Assembly (NCBI GenBank): GCA_964441705.1
Contig: CAYTWF010000063.1
Coordinates: 1-15,203 of the forward strand
Source: Eshraghiella sp964441705
GTDB taxonomy: Bacteria > Bacillota > Clostridia > Lachnospirales > Lachnospiraceae
Direction of reading: 5' to 3'
DNA: 15,203 bases
Within the stretch, counting starts at the first letter, position 1. The number at the start of each line of letters is the position of its first letter. The notes beneath the pieces were generated by a model, which saw only the letters and a program-made list of their open reading frames with translations, did no database searches and had not been told where the DNA came from. Below, piece after piece: positions 1 to 6,870 of the stretch. Made by a program: the position numbers and the translations under genes.

Positions 1-2
1 CT

Positions 3-353
3 GATTTCTTCTGCTTCGGTACAAACGATTTAACACAGATGACATTTGGTTTCTCAAGAGATGATGCTGGTAAGTTCCTCGGTGCTTACTATGACAGCAA
101 GATTTTCGAGAGCGATCCATTTGCAAGACTTGATACAACAGGTGTTGGTAAGTTAATGGAGATGGCTATTAAGCTTGGTAAGCCAGTTAATCCTAAGCTT
201 CATGTTGGTATCTGTGGAGAGCACGGTGGAGATCCTACATCAGTTGAGTTCTGTCATAAGATTGGTCTTGACTATGTATCCTGCTCACCTTTCCGTGTAC
301 CTATTGCAAGACTTGCAGCAGCTCAGGCAGCAATCGCTGACAAGAAAAACTAA
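3..353 (+). CDS. ppdK: pyruvate, phosphate dikinase, C-terminal part (5' truncated by window edge)
   Basis: The frame is open from the first full codon (DFFCFGTNDLTQ) to a TAA, giving the last 116 residues of a protein that is normally about 875 residues long. PPDK interconverts ATP, phosphate and pyruvate with AMP, PPi and phosphoenolpyruvate in the cytoplasm, and many anaerobes use it in place of pyruvate kinase. The visible part is the end of the PEP/pyruvate-binding TIM barrel. GTNDLTQ and the GICGEHGGDP segment are family hallmarks; the cysteine in GICGEHGG corresponds to the catalytic Cys831 of the Clostridium symbiosum enzyme. The ending SCSPFRVPIARLAAAQAA is typical of clostridial PPDK. 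Nothing looks broken; the gene simply starts outside the window. A hairpin follows 24 nt after the stop. Confidence 0.97.
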   Translation, partial: DFFCFGTNDLTQMTFGFSRDDAGKFLGAYYDSKIFESDPFARLDTTGVGKLMEMAIKLGKPVNPKLHVGICGEHGGDPTSVEFCHKIGLDYVSCSPFRVPIARLAAAQAAIADKKN

Positions 354-377
354 TTATTAAGTAATAAATGAATCACT

Positions 378-422
378 AATACCTCTCAGAACCGCAAAGG
401 CTTTGAGAGGTATTGTTATAAT
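378..422 (+). terminator. hairpin after ppdK, weak U-tract
   Basis: An exact 11-bp inverted repeat, AATACCTCTCA (378-388) and TGAGAGGTATT (404-414), encloses a 15-nt loop that can pair a little further (CC 392-393 with GG 399-400). The bases after the stem (GTTATAATG) are not a good T-run, so termination may be incomplete. The position, right after the ppdK stop, supports a terminator or 3' stabiliser. Confidence 0.65.
414..422 (+). promoter_or_regulatory. possible extended -10 promoter for the glycosyltransferase
   Basis: TG-T-TATAAT at 414-422 is a perfect extended -10 element, 43 nt before the chosen start at 465. No recognisable -35 lies 16-18 bp upstream (394-399 reads GCAAAG), so the call rests on the extended -10 alone. 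It abuts the right arm of the ppdK hairpin. Confidence 0.4.
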
Positions 423-464
423 GTACATATGTTTTCAGGCTAAAAAGAAATGATGGAGAAAAAT

Positions 465-1631
465 ATGAAGGTCTATATATACCGTTACGGCAGCATATGC
501 GAGCCGGATATTATTGATACATTTAACAGGCTTGGGTTTGAAGTCGTTGAAGAGACTATAGAGATGACAAAGAAGGATATGCTCCCGGCAGAGTGTATTT
601 CATATGTAAGCCCCAAGCTGCTTGATGGCGGATTTTCCTTTGTATTTTCCATTAATTTTTTTCCATGGCTGTCGGATACGTGCCAGGTGATGAAGCTTCG
701 ATATATGACGCTGGTAGTGGATAGCCCAGTGCTTGAGCTGTATTCCAAGTCACTTGCCAATTCGTGTAACAGAGTTTTCCTTTTTGACAAGGCACTATAT
801 GATGAGTTCGCTCCGACTAACCCTGACGGAGTATTCCATATTCCATTATGTACTAATGTACTCCGCAATGATAGTGTTATTGCGCAGAATACACATAGAG
901 ACAGCTATAAGTCAGATATATCCTTTGTAGGTTCAACCTATGAGGAAAAATGCTCCTATAATAGAGCTAAGCTGCCGGATTACTACAGGGGTTATGCAGA
1001 CGGGGTAATTGAATCACAGCTGTTGATATATGGATATAATTTTATTGAAGAGGTTATTGACGACGATTTTGTAAAGACATTTCTGGAATGTACACCGGGA
1101 AGCTACAGATTTCCACCGGAGTATAATGGCAATGACAGAGCGGTTGTGGCACAGCTGTACATGAGTGTTAAGGTGGCTGAACAGGAGCGGCTGAGAGCAC
1201 TAAAGCTGTTGTCAAACTCTTTTAATGTGGATATATATACAGGAAGCGATGTGTCAGGTATTCCGCATATACATAATAGGGGTTATGCTAAATCACTTAC
1301 AGAGATGCCGGTAATATTTAATCAGAGCAGAATTAATCTGAATATTACGGCTAAGTCAATAAGGAGTGGGCTGCCACTTAGAATATTTGATGTCCTGGGA
1401 AGCGGAGGATTTTTAATAACCAATTATCAGTCAGAGCTTTCAGAATTTTTTGATATAGGAAAAGACCTGGTTGCCTACGACAGTATGGAGGATTTGTATG
1501 ACAAATGCGCTTACTATCTTGCACATGACCAGGAGCGACAGGAGATTGCTGCTAATGGATATGAGAAGGTTAAAAGACTTCATACCTACGATATCAGACT
1601 TTTGCAGATGATAGACCTGGCTTTCAAGTGA
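465..1631 (+). CDS. DUF3880 / CgeB-like glycosyltransferase family protein
   Basis: A 388-residue soluble protein starting MKVYIYRYGS. The N-terminal half matches the pattern of DUF3880 (FSINFFPWLSD, LVVDSPVLELYSKSL, NRVFLFDKALYDEF, SDISFVGSTYEE, LIYGYNFIEE). The C-terminal ~120 residues look like the CgeB-type glycosyltransferase domain (SRINLNIT, SGLPLRIFDVLGSGGFLITN, an ageing GYEKVKRLHTYDIR end). Such proteins are thought to transfer sugars to cell-surface or spore-coat targets; donor and acceptor cannot be read from the sequence. An upstream in-frame ATG at 450 lacks a ribosome site, whereas GGAG at 455-458 sits 6 nt before the ATG at 465, so I chose 465. No sugar-nucleotide or capsule genes adjoin it. 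It may be an orphan transferase, lying between ppdK and trpS with no obvious functional link. Confidence 0.82.
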   Translation: MKVYIYRYGSICEPDIIDTFNRLGFEVVEETIEMTKKDMLPAECISYVSPKLLDGGFSFVFSINFFPWLSDTCQVMKLRYMTLVVDSPVLELYSKSLANSCNRVFLFDKALYDEFAPTNPDGVFHIPLCTNVLRNDSVIAQNTHRDSYKSDISFVGSTYEEKCSYNRAKLPDYYRGYADGVIESQLLIYGYNFIEEVIDDDFVKTFLECTPGSYRFPPEYNGNDRAVVAQLYMSVKVAEQERLRALKLLSNSFNVDIYTGSDVSGIPHIHNRGYAKSLTEMPVIFNQSRINLNITAKSIRSGLPLRIFDVLGSGGFLITNYQSELSEFFDIGKDLVAYDSMEDLYDKCAYYLAHDQERQEIAANGYEKVKRLHTYDIRLLQMIDLAFK

Positions 1632-1639
1632 AAAACAGC

Positions 1640-1667
1640 TTGACTTTTATTGTCTGTATTATAAAAT
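1640..1667 (+). promoter_or_regulatory. promoter of trpS
   Basis: TTGACT (1640-1645), 16-bp spacer, TAAAAT (1662-1667), beginning 9 nt after the glycosyltransferase stop. The implied leader is only about 25-30 nt, then GGAAAGG (1685-1691) eight nt before the trpS ATG. There is no room for a T-box. Confidence 0.65.
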
Positions 1668-1699
1668 AGTGTTATTGATGTATTGGAAAGGTTGATAAA

Positions 1700-2785
1700 A
1701 TGAGTAAAATAATTTTAACAGGTGACAGACCTACAGGAAGACTGCACGTTGGACATTATGCAGGTTCGTTGAGAAGAAGAATTGAGCTTCAGAATTCAGG
1801 AGCTTATGATGACATATTTATTATGATAGCAGATGCACAGGCACTTACTGATAATGCAGATAATCCTGAGAAGGTCCGCCAGAACATTGTGGAGGTTGCG
1901 CTTGATTACCTTGCATGCGGTCTTGACCCTAATGTGTCTACAATGTTTATTCAGTCAATGGTACCTGAGCTTACAGAGCTGTCTTTTTATTATATGAATC
2001 TTGTAACTGTGTCAAGATTACAGCGTAATCCGACAGTTAAGTCAGAGATACAGATGCGTAATTTTGAAGCCAGCATACCTGTTGGATTCTTTACCTATCC
2101 TATAAGCCAGGCAGCAGACATTACAGCATTTAAGGCTAATGTAGTTCCTGTTGGAGAGGACCAGATGCCAATGCTTGAGCAGGCAAGAGAGATTGTTCAT
2201 AAGTTCAATTCTGTATATGGGGAGACGCTTGTGGAGCCAGAGATTCTTTTACCTGATAACAAGGCATGTATGAGACTTCCTGGTATTGACGGAATGGCTA
2301 AGATGAGTAAATCACTTGGCAACTGCATATATCTTGCAGATACAGAAGAGGATGTTAAGAAAAAGGTTATGTCAATGTATACAGACCCTGACCACCTTAA
2401 GGTCAGCGACCCGGGTAAGGTTGAGGGTAATCCTGTATTTATATATCTTGAGGCCTTTTCAAGACCTGAGCATTTTGCAGAATTTCTTCCGGAATATGCT
2501 AATCTTCAGGAGCTTGAAGACCATTATACAAGAGGTGGTCTTGGTGATGTTAAGGTTAAGAAATTCCTTAACAGCGTGATGCAGGCAGAGCTTGCGCCTA
2601 TAAGAGAGAGACGTAAGCAGTGGGAGAAGGATATTCCTGCTGTATATGAGATTCTTAAGAAGGGCAGCGAGAAGGCAGAAAAGGTTGCAGCTCAGACACT
2701 TAAAGAGGTACGTGAGTCAATGAAGATTAATTATTTTGACGATATGGCACTTATTAAGGAACAGGCTGAGAAATATAACGATTAG
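1700..2785 (+). CDS. trpS: tryptophanyl-tRNA synthetase
   Basis: A 361-residue class I aminoacyl-tRNA synthetase that charges tRNA-Trp with tryptophan using ATP. The N-terminal Rossmann fold starts MSKIILTGDRPTGRLHVGH, with the HIGH signature as HVGH at residues 16-19. The KMSKS signature is exact at 201-205. The segments YYMNLVTVSRLQRNPTVKSE and PISQAADITAFKANVVPVGE are characteristic of the longer TrpRS form found in streptococci and Clostridia rather than the ~330-residue B. subtilis type. It has its own promoter and a good ribosome site. Its stop codon overlaps the stop of the convergent MerR gene, with no terminator between them. I see no T-box or tryptophan leader, so regulation by tRNA charging at this site is unlikely. 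Confidence 0.97.
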   Translation: MSKIILTGDRPTGRLHVGHYAGSLRRRIELQNSGAYDDIFIMIADAQALTDNADNPEKVRQNIVEVALDYLACGLDPNVSTMFIQSMVPELTELSFYYMNLVTVSRLQRNPTVKSEIQMRNFEASIPVGFFTYPISQAADITAFKANVVPVGEDQMPMLEQAREIVHKFNSVYGETLVEPEILLPDNKACMRLPGIDGMAKMSKSLGNCIYLADTEEDVKKKVMSMYTDPDHLKVSDPGKVEGNPVFIYLEAFSRPEHFAEFLPEYANLQELEDHYTRGGLGDVKVKKFLNSVMQAELAPIRERRKQWEKDIPAVYEILKKGSEKAEKVAAQTLKEVRESMKINYFDDMALIKEQAEKYND

Positions 2786-3516
2786 GATACGCGTATCCAT
2801 GCGCGGTAATATTCATAACGGGTATTACCTTCAGCGGCTATTATAAGGTATCTAGCCATCACTTCGTGAGGAGTGAGACCGGATGCCTTTATTTGTGTGA
2901 GAACGGAGTTGAGATTACTGTTGTCAGGGTTATTATAATCAAGCTTAAGGAGAAACTCCATATATGTGCAATTGCTTTGTATTGTCCAGATAATTGGTGA
3001 ATTATCAATATGCAGCTGTGATATGCCTCTGAAAAGCCTGCCCGATTCATCAATTATTACACTACATATATAAGGGTCCTGAATGGAGGCACTCATGGTA
3101 GCTCGGGTGAAGCCGTCCTCATAGCATATGTCACAGTCAGGGGTAGAACTAAATGGAGCAAGCCCCTGCAGGTCACGTATTTGTGTTATCAGCTTTTGCT
3201 GGTAGCTGATACGCTGCTGTTTTTTCTTAAGCAATTCAATCTGAGCTTCTATTTTGACGGATTGCTGCTGATATTTATCGGCTATACCCTCAATGTTCTT
3301 GTTCAAAAGAGAACGTATTTCTTTTACCGGTATTTCCAGGTCGCGGTATAGCATGATTTCCCATATATCAAGAATATCGGATATTCCAAACTGTCTGTAG
3401 TCATTGTCCGTATTTCTTGATACATTAAAAAGACCTTCAGACTGCCAGTAATGTATTGTTGGAACAGAAATACCAAGAATTTTAGATACTTCATTAATTT
3501 TCATATATTTTTCCAT
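2782..3516 (-). CDS. MerR-family transcriptional regulator
   Basis: A 244-residue regulator (240 if translation begins at the second Met, 3504, giving MKINEVSKILGIS, the usual MerR opening). Residues about 5-75 form the MerR winged helix-turn-helix (INEVSKILGISVPTIHYWQSEGL, then DYRQFGISDILDIWEIMLYRDL). Residues about 78-118 are a coiled-coil dimerisation helix rich in Q, K and I. The last ~125 residues are an effector domain I do not recognise, with a CDIC pair and several aromatic residues. Family members twist promoters with long spacers when they bind ligand. The gene is divergent from the MATE exporter across an 86-nt gap carrying exactly such a promoter, so it very likely controls the exporter and probably itself. 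GGGA about 8 nt upstream supports 3516; GGA before 3504 also fits. The stop overlaps the trpS stop. Confidence 0.9.
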   Translation of the reverse strand: MEKYMKINEVSKILGISVPTIHYWQSEGLFNVSRNTDNDYRQFGISDILDIWEIMLYRDLEIPVKEIRSLLNKNIEGIADKYQQQSVKIEAQIELLKKKQQRISYQQKLITQIRDLQGLAPFSSTPDCDICYEDGFTRATMSASIQDPYICSVIIDESGRLFRGISQLHIDNSPIIWTIQSNCTYMEFLLKLDYNNPDNSNLNSVLTQIKASGLTPHEVMARYLIIAAEGNTRYEYYRAWIRVS

Positions 3517-3532
3517 GTTATTTTCCCAGGGG

Positions 3533-3563
3533 TTGACTATAAAGTTACTTTATAGTTTATAAT
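3533..3563 (+). promoter_or_regulatory. MerR-type promoter/operator of the MATE exporter
   Basis: TTGACT (3533-3538) and a perfect TATAAT (3558-3563) are separated by 19 bp, too long for normal sigma-A use but the hallmark of MerR-activated promoters. A perfect inverted repeat, ACTATAAAG (3536-3544) and CTTTATAGT (3548-3556) around a TTA centre, fills the spacer. The inferred start is near 3570, with AAGGAGGG at 3586-3593 serving the ATG at 3603. On the minus strand TTGTCA (3574-3579) lies upstream of TATAAA inside the same dyad, so the regulator's own promoter probably overlaps it. Confidence 0.85.
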
Positions 3564-3602
3564 GGCACAGTTGTGACAAGATTTCAAGGAGGGAATGCAA
3601 AT

Positions 3603-4934
3603 ATGGATTTATTAAAAGATAATATTAAGAAAATATATATAAGGTACCTTATACCATGTCTTGGCAGTGCACTGGTTGTATGTATATATACCATAACAGA
3701 TGCAGTTGTGGTAGGACAGGGAGTGGGTGCGCAGGCACTTGCTGCCTTTAATGTACTTACTCCTATGCTGTGCATAATTTTTGCCAGCGGAATACTATGT
3801 GGAGTTGGGTGTTCGGTACACGTTAATGTGCAAAAGGGTATGGGAGAGAATAAAAAAGCATCAGAATTCTTTACAGCCTCTCTTATACTTGCAGTTATTA
3901 TTTCAATTACTATTGTAGTAGTGTATAAGATATTTTTAACAGATATTCTTATGCTTATGGGCGCTACTAAGCAGCTTCTTACCTATGCACACTCATATAT
4001 GGATATATATGTATGGTTTGCACCAGCAGCCCTGCTTTCAGAGTATCTTTCAATAGCAGTAAGGGGCGATGGAGCCGCGAAGAGGGCCGTTGCAGGTGTG
4101 GCAGCAGGTGGAATTATTAATGTAATTCTTGATATAGTGATGGTATATCCTATGAAAATGGGAATTGCAGGAGCTTCCTTGGCATCCGGAATAGGTATGA
4201 GCATCCAGCTGATTATTATTGGCTCATATCTTTTTTCAAAAAACAATTCATCCCTGCATCTGGTAAGGGTACATGGACTTATTGCCAAGCTTGGAAAAAC
4301 CATTGCAGGCGGAATAAGTGCTTTTATTAATGAATTTGCTAATGGCTTTATTACAATGATTTTTAATCTGCAGATACTTAAATACTGCGGAGTAGACGAG
4401 CTGGCGGTATATGGAGTGATTGTAAGCTATGTAATCCTTTTTAATGCTCTTTTTACAGGAATGGGGCAGACCATACAGCCAATTATGTCTTACAATTATG
4501 GAGCGGGCAGACAGGACAGAATCAGGAAAACGGCACAATATGGATATATTACCGCTATTGCGCTGGGCGTTGTGGCAACTGTATGCGGATTGCTGTTTCC
4601 AGAGACCTTATGCGGATTCTTTATTAAAATGAATGATGAGCTAAATGTAATAGCAGGAAATACATTAAGGTATTATTTTATCATGTTCTTTATGGCAGGT
4701 ATTAATATTATTACAATATATTACCTACAGTCCGTGCTTGAGGAGAAAAAGGCACTGCTGTTATCATTATTGAGAAATGTTGCATTCAGTGGAATACTGC
4801 TTATGGTAATCCCACATATATTTGGTGGCAGGTCATTATGGTATATTTCATCTATTGTGGAGATTATTACTTTATTTGTCAGTCTTTTTATGCTATTATT
4901 AATGTCAAAAAAAAGACAAAGAACAGAAGGTTAA
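3603..4934 (+). CDS. MATE-family multidrug/cation antiporter
   Basis: A 443-residue polytopic membrane protein with about 12 hydrophobic segments in two similar halves, the size and layout of MATE exporters, which use Na+ or H+ gradients to expel cationic drugs or metabolites. Family features include the start IRYLIPCLGSALVVCIYTITDAVVVGQGVG, GILCGVGCSVHVNVQKGMGE, AVRGDGAAKRAVAGVAAGGIINVILDIV, GMGQTIQPIMSYNYGA and a final basic tail KKRQRTEG. It resembles the MepA-like branch. An in-frame GTG at 3573 would add ten residues but has no ribosome site, while AAGGAGGG lies 9 nt before the ATG at 3603. It sits under the MerR-type promoter and is followed after 5 nt by the amidohydrolase, so the two are almost surely co-transcribed. 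The substrate cannot be told from the sequence. Confidence 0.93.
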   Translation: MDLLKDNIKKIYIRYLIPCLGSALVVCIYTITDAVVVGQGVGAQALAAFNVLTPMLCIIFASGILCGVGCSVHVNVQKGMGENKKASEFFTASLILAVIISITIVVVYKIFLTDILMLMGATKQLLTYAHSYMDIYVWFAPAALLSEYLSIAVRGDGAAKRAVAGVAAGGIINVILDIVMVYPMKMGIAGASLASGIGMSIQLIIIGSYLFSKNNSSLHLVRVHGLIAKLGKTIAGGISAFINEFANGFITMIFNLQILKYCGVDELAVYGVIVSYVILFNALFTGMGQTIQPIMSYNYGAGRQDRIRKTAQYGYITAIALGVVATVCGLLFPETLCGFFIKMNDELNVIAGNTLRYYFIMFFMAGINIITIYYLQSVLEEKKALLLSLLRNVAFSGILLMVIPHIFGGRSLWYISSIVEIITLFVSLFMLLLMSKKRQRTEG

Positions 4935-4939
4935 TACTA

Positions 4940-5779
4940 ATGATTATAGATTTTCATACACATGCGTTCCCGGATAAAATAGCTGCCAGAACTCTTGAAA
5001 GCCTTAAGGGTGGAATTAAGAGAGAACGTGGAATAGATGCACCGTCCTTTGCAGATGGAACCGTTAACGGACTTAGAAAGTCCATGAAGGAGAATAAGGT
5101 CAACCTAAGCGTTGTTCTTCCTATTGCAACAAGTCCTAAGCAGACTGCTACCATTAACAGCGTTGCTCTTGAAAATAAGGGTAACGGGCTGTATTCTTTT
5201 GCCAGTCTTCATCCAATGCAGGAGGACTGGGAGCAGGTAATGGAGAACATAGGCGCTGCGGGATTTGCCGGAATTAAGCTTCATCCTGAGTTTCAACTGG
5301 TAGATATTGATTCACCACAGTCTCTTAGAATATTTCAGAAGGCCGAGAAGCTTAATCTTATTGTGGTATATCATGCGGGAGTGGATGTGGGAATGCCTGC
5401 GCCTGTTCACAGTACACCATTAATGCTTAAGCACGTTTTGGAATATGTAAGTGGAGAGGGAATTGTTGCTGCTCATATGGGCGGCTTTGAAATGTGGGAT
5501 GATGTGGAGAAATATATTGTTGGAACTTCGGTGTATCTTGATACTGCTGTGTGCAGCCAATATATGAACAGGGAACAGTATAAGAGAATAATTATTGAAC
5601 ATGGAACAGACAAGATTCTGTTTGGAAGCGATTCTCCATGGGAGTCACCGTCAGATACATACAAAGCCTTGGCTCAGATGAATCTGACAGCAGCTGATAT
5701 GGATAATATTACATATAATAATGCTGCCAGGCTTCTTGGCAGACATGGTGTAGATGTCAGTCTCTATCAAGTGGAATAG
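4940..5779 (+). CDS. amidohydrolase family 2 (TIM-barrel metal-dependent hydrolase)
   Basis: A 279-residue cytoplasmic protein beginning MIIDFHTHAFPDKIA. It carries the metal-site pattern of the amidohydrolase-2 family: HxH at residues 6 and 8, GIKLHPE around 111-117, H145 in VVYHAG, H179 in AAHMGG, and D231 in FGSDSPW. Relatives are hydrolases or decarboxylases acting on small, often ring-containing compounds; the substrate here is unknown. The start at 4940 is preceded by AGAAGG (4925-4930) and lies 5 nt after the MATE stop; the frame is open further upstream but only inside the MATE gene. Translational coupling with MATE and the shared MerR-controlled promoter suggest that it acts on the same compound, or on a related metabolite; this is inference. 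The last 23 nt overlap the 3' end of the convergent phospholipase-like gene. Confidence 0.88.
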   Translation: MIIDFHTHAFPDKIAARTLESLKGGIKRERGIDAPSFADGTVNGLRKSMKENKVNLSVVLPIATSPKQTATINSVALENKGNGLYSFASLHPMQEDWEQVMENIGAAGFAGIKLHPEFQLVDIDSPQSLRIFQKAEKLNLIVVYHAGVDVGMPAPVHSTPLMLKHVLEYVSGEGIVAAHMGGFEMWDDVEKYIVGTSVYLDTAVCSQYMNREQYKRIIIEHGTDKILFGSDSPWESPSDTYKALAQMNLTAADMDNITYNNAARLLGRHGVDVSLYQVE

Positions 5780-6716
5780 TACAATCCATTCCACTGCTGT
5801 AGGAGTTGTTGCCCAGAATCCCGAGTATCTGGGGATTTTTAATAGGCATACATTCATATGAAGCATCCAGTGCGTCCTGCATAAGTGGTATACAGTCAAG
5901 GTATATATTTCTGGTCTTATCCATAACATCATATACTGACAGCGTACTTGTGTGGCCATCATTCCATGGATTAGTCCATTCGTTATGCTGGTCATTGCAC
6001 GGGTCATTGATATGGGTTATATCATTAATAAGCAATGAGGATATAAGCTCATAGCCCACCATTCTTCGTTCAATGTAATTGATAACCTTGTGTTTTTTCT
6101 TAGAATCATCCATTAATAATGAACTTTCAATTTTAAAGCTTACTATCGCTGCCTTAATAAGCCGTGGAGTTATATCTATATCATAGGTAACCGTAATGGC
6201 ATTATGGAGAAGTACTGCTATAACTGTTTCCTGATGTACAGATACATCCATTACTGCCTTATGAGAGAACTGGGCAGGCCTTAGTCCCTTATAATGAGCA
6301 AGCAGCTCGCGGTCAATGTCTGTTTCAAGTCCAAAGTGTTCACCAAGAGTTCGCTGGGATACGCCACGTCCCACTCTGCTGTATACATATGGGTGAAGAT
6401 GGGTATCGAGAAGGTAATGTCCCATAAAACCCTGAATATATGCGGCAGCAATTTCGTAATCATCACGGTTCTTAATTGAACGGCATGCCATAATAAGCTG
6501 GCGGAAGAATTCACCAGTGCTTTCCTTATGCATTATATTAGCTATATTAGGCTTGATTCCAAGGGATACAGGCATGAAATAAAAGAAAAGGTCAGGTCCC
6601 TGAAGACCCAGACTATAGGCATGGTGGTTGCGACTGATAATGTGTCGTTCATCAGTATTATCAAGCTCCTTGTAGGTATTGACACCAAAAAGATAATGTG
6701 TTACAAATCCTGGCAT
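5757..6716 (-). CDS. zinc-dependent phospholipase C-like protein
   Basis: A 319-residue protein of the Zn_dep_PLPC family starting MPGFVTHYLFG. Nearly the full zinc-ligand set of Bacillus PLC can be traced: H7, D42 (GPDLFFY), H63, H100 and D104 (GHYLLDTHLHP), H106/H108, then H127 and E131 with the same four-residue spacing as in PLC. No signal peptide precedes the domain, so unlike secreted PLC it is probably cytoplasmic and its substrate is unknown. The C-terminal half, rich in H and I, is not recognisable. The frame is open to 6770, but the ATG at 6716 has AAAGGA about 10 nt upstream and starts at the conserved MPGFVTH, so I chose it. A weak minus-strand promoter lies at 6743-6770. The gene overlaps the amidohydrolase by 23 nt. 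Confidence 0.85.
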   Translation of the reverse strand: MPGFVTHYLFGVNTYKELDNTDERHIISRNHHAYSLGLQGPDLFFYFMPVSLGIKPNIANIMHKESTGEFFRQLIMACRSIKNRDDYEIAAAYIQGFMGHYLLDTHLHPYVYSRVGRGVSQRTLGEHFGLETDIDRELLAHYKGLRPAQFSHKAVMDVSVHQETVIAVLLHNAITVTYDIDITPRLIKAAIVSFKIESSLLMDDSKKKHKVINYIERRMVGYELISSLLINDITHINDPCNDQHNEWTNPWNDGHTSTLSVYDVMDKTRNIYLDCIPLMQDALDASYECMPIKNPQILGILGNNSYSSGMDCTIPLDRD

Positions 6717-6742
6717 TGTTCTGGCTTCCTTTCGTAAAAAAA

Positions 6743-6770
6743 TATCTATTAAAAGTATACCTTTTTTCAA
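6743..6770 (-). promoter_or_regulatory. possible promoter of the phospholipase-like gene
   Basis: On the minus strand TTGAAA (6765-6770) is followed after 16 bp by TAGATA (6743-6748), about 27 nt before the chosen start. The -10 match is modest. The divergent intergenic stretch 6717-6870 also has several A-tracts (around 6736-6742, 6785-6792 and 6807-6815) that may bend DNA, and holds no gene. Confidence 0.4.
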
Positions 6771-6803
6771 GGCTTTGTAAACTGGAAAAAAACGCGCTTT
6801 ATG

Positions 6804-6832
6804 TTGAAAAAAAAACCGAGCTCTGTTACAAT
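6804..6832 (+). promoter_or_regulatory. promoter of the HAD phosphatase gene
   Basis: TTGAAA (6804-6809), 17-bp spacer, TACAAT (6827-6832), implying a start near 6839. AGGAGA (6858-6863) follows at the right distance from the ATG at 6871. Confidence 0.75.
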
Positions 6833-6870
6833 TGCCAATGATGTTAATACTTATGTCAGGAGATTATTAA

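Noticed and set aside
1640..1699. T-box or tryptophan riboswitch before trpS
   Set aside because: The gap is only 68 nt with a promoter in it; there is no anti-terminator structure or T-box motif.
3573..3602. GTG-initiated N-terminal extension of the MATE exporter
   Set aside because: It overlaps the inferred transcript start and has no ribosome site; AAGGAGGG at 3586-3593 serves the ATG at 3603.
4838..4939. 34-residue N-terminal extension of the amidohydrolase
   Set aside because: It is the out-of-frame shadow of the MATE C-terminus; the conserved MIIDFHTH start follows a ribosome site at 4925-4930.
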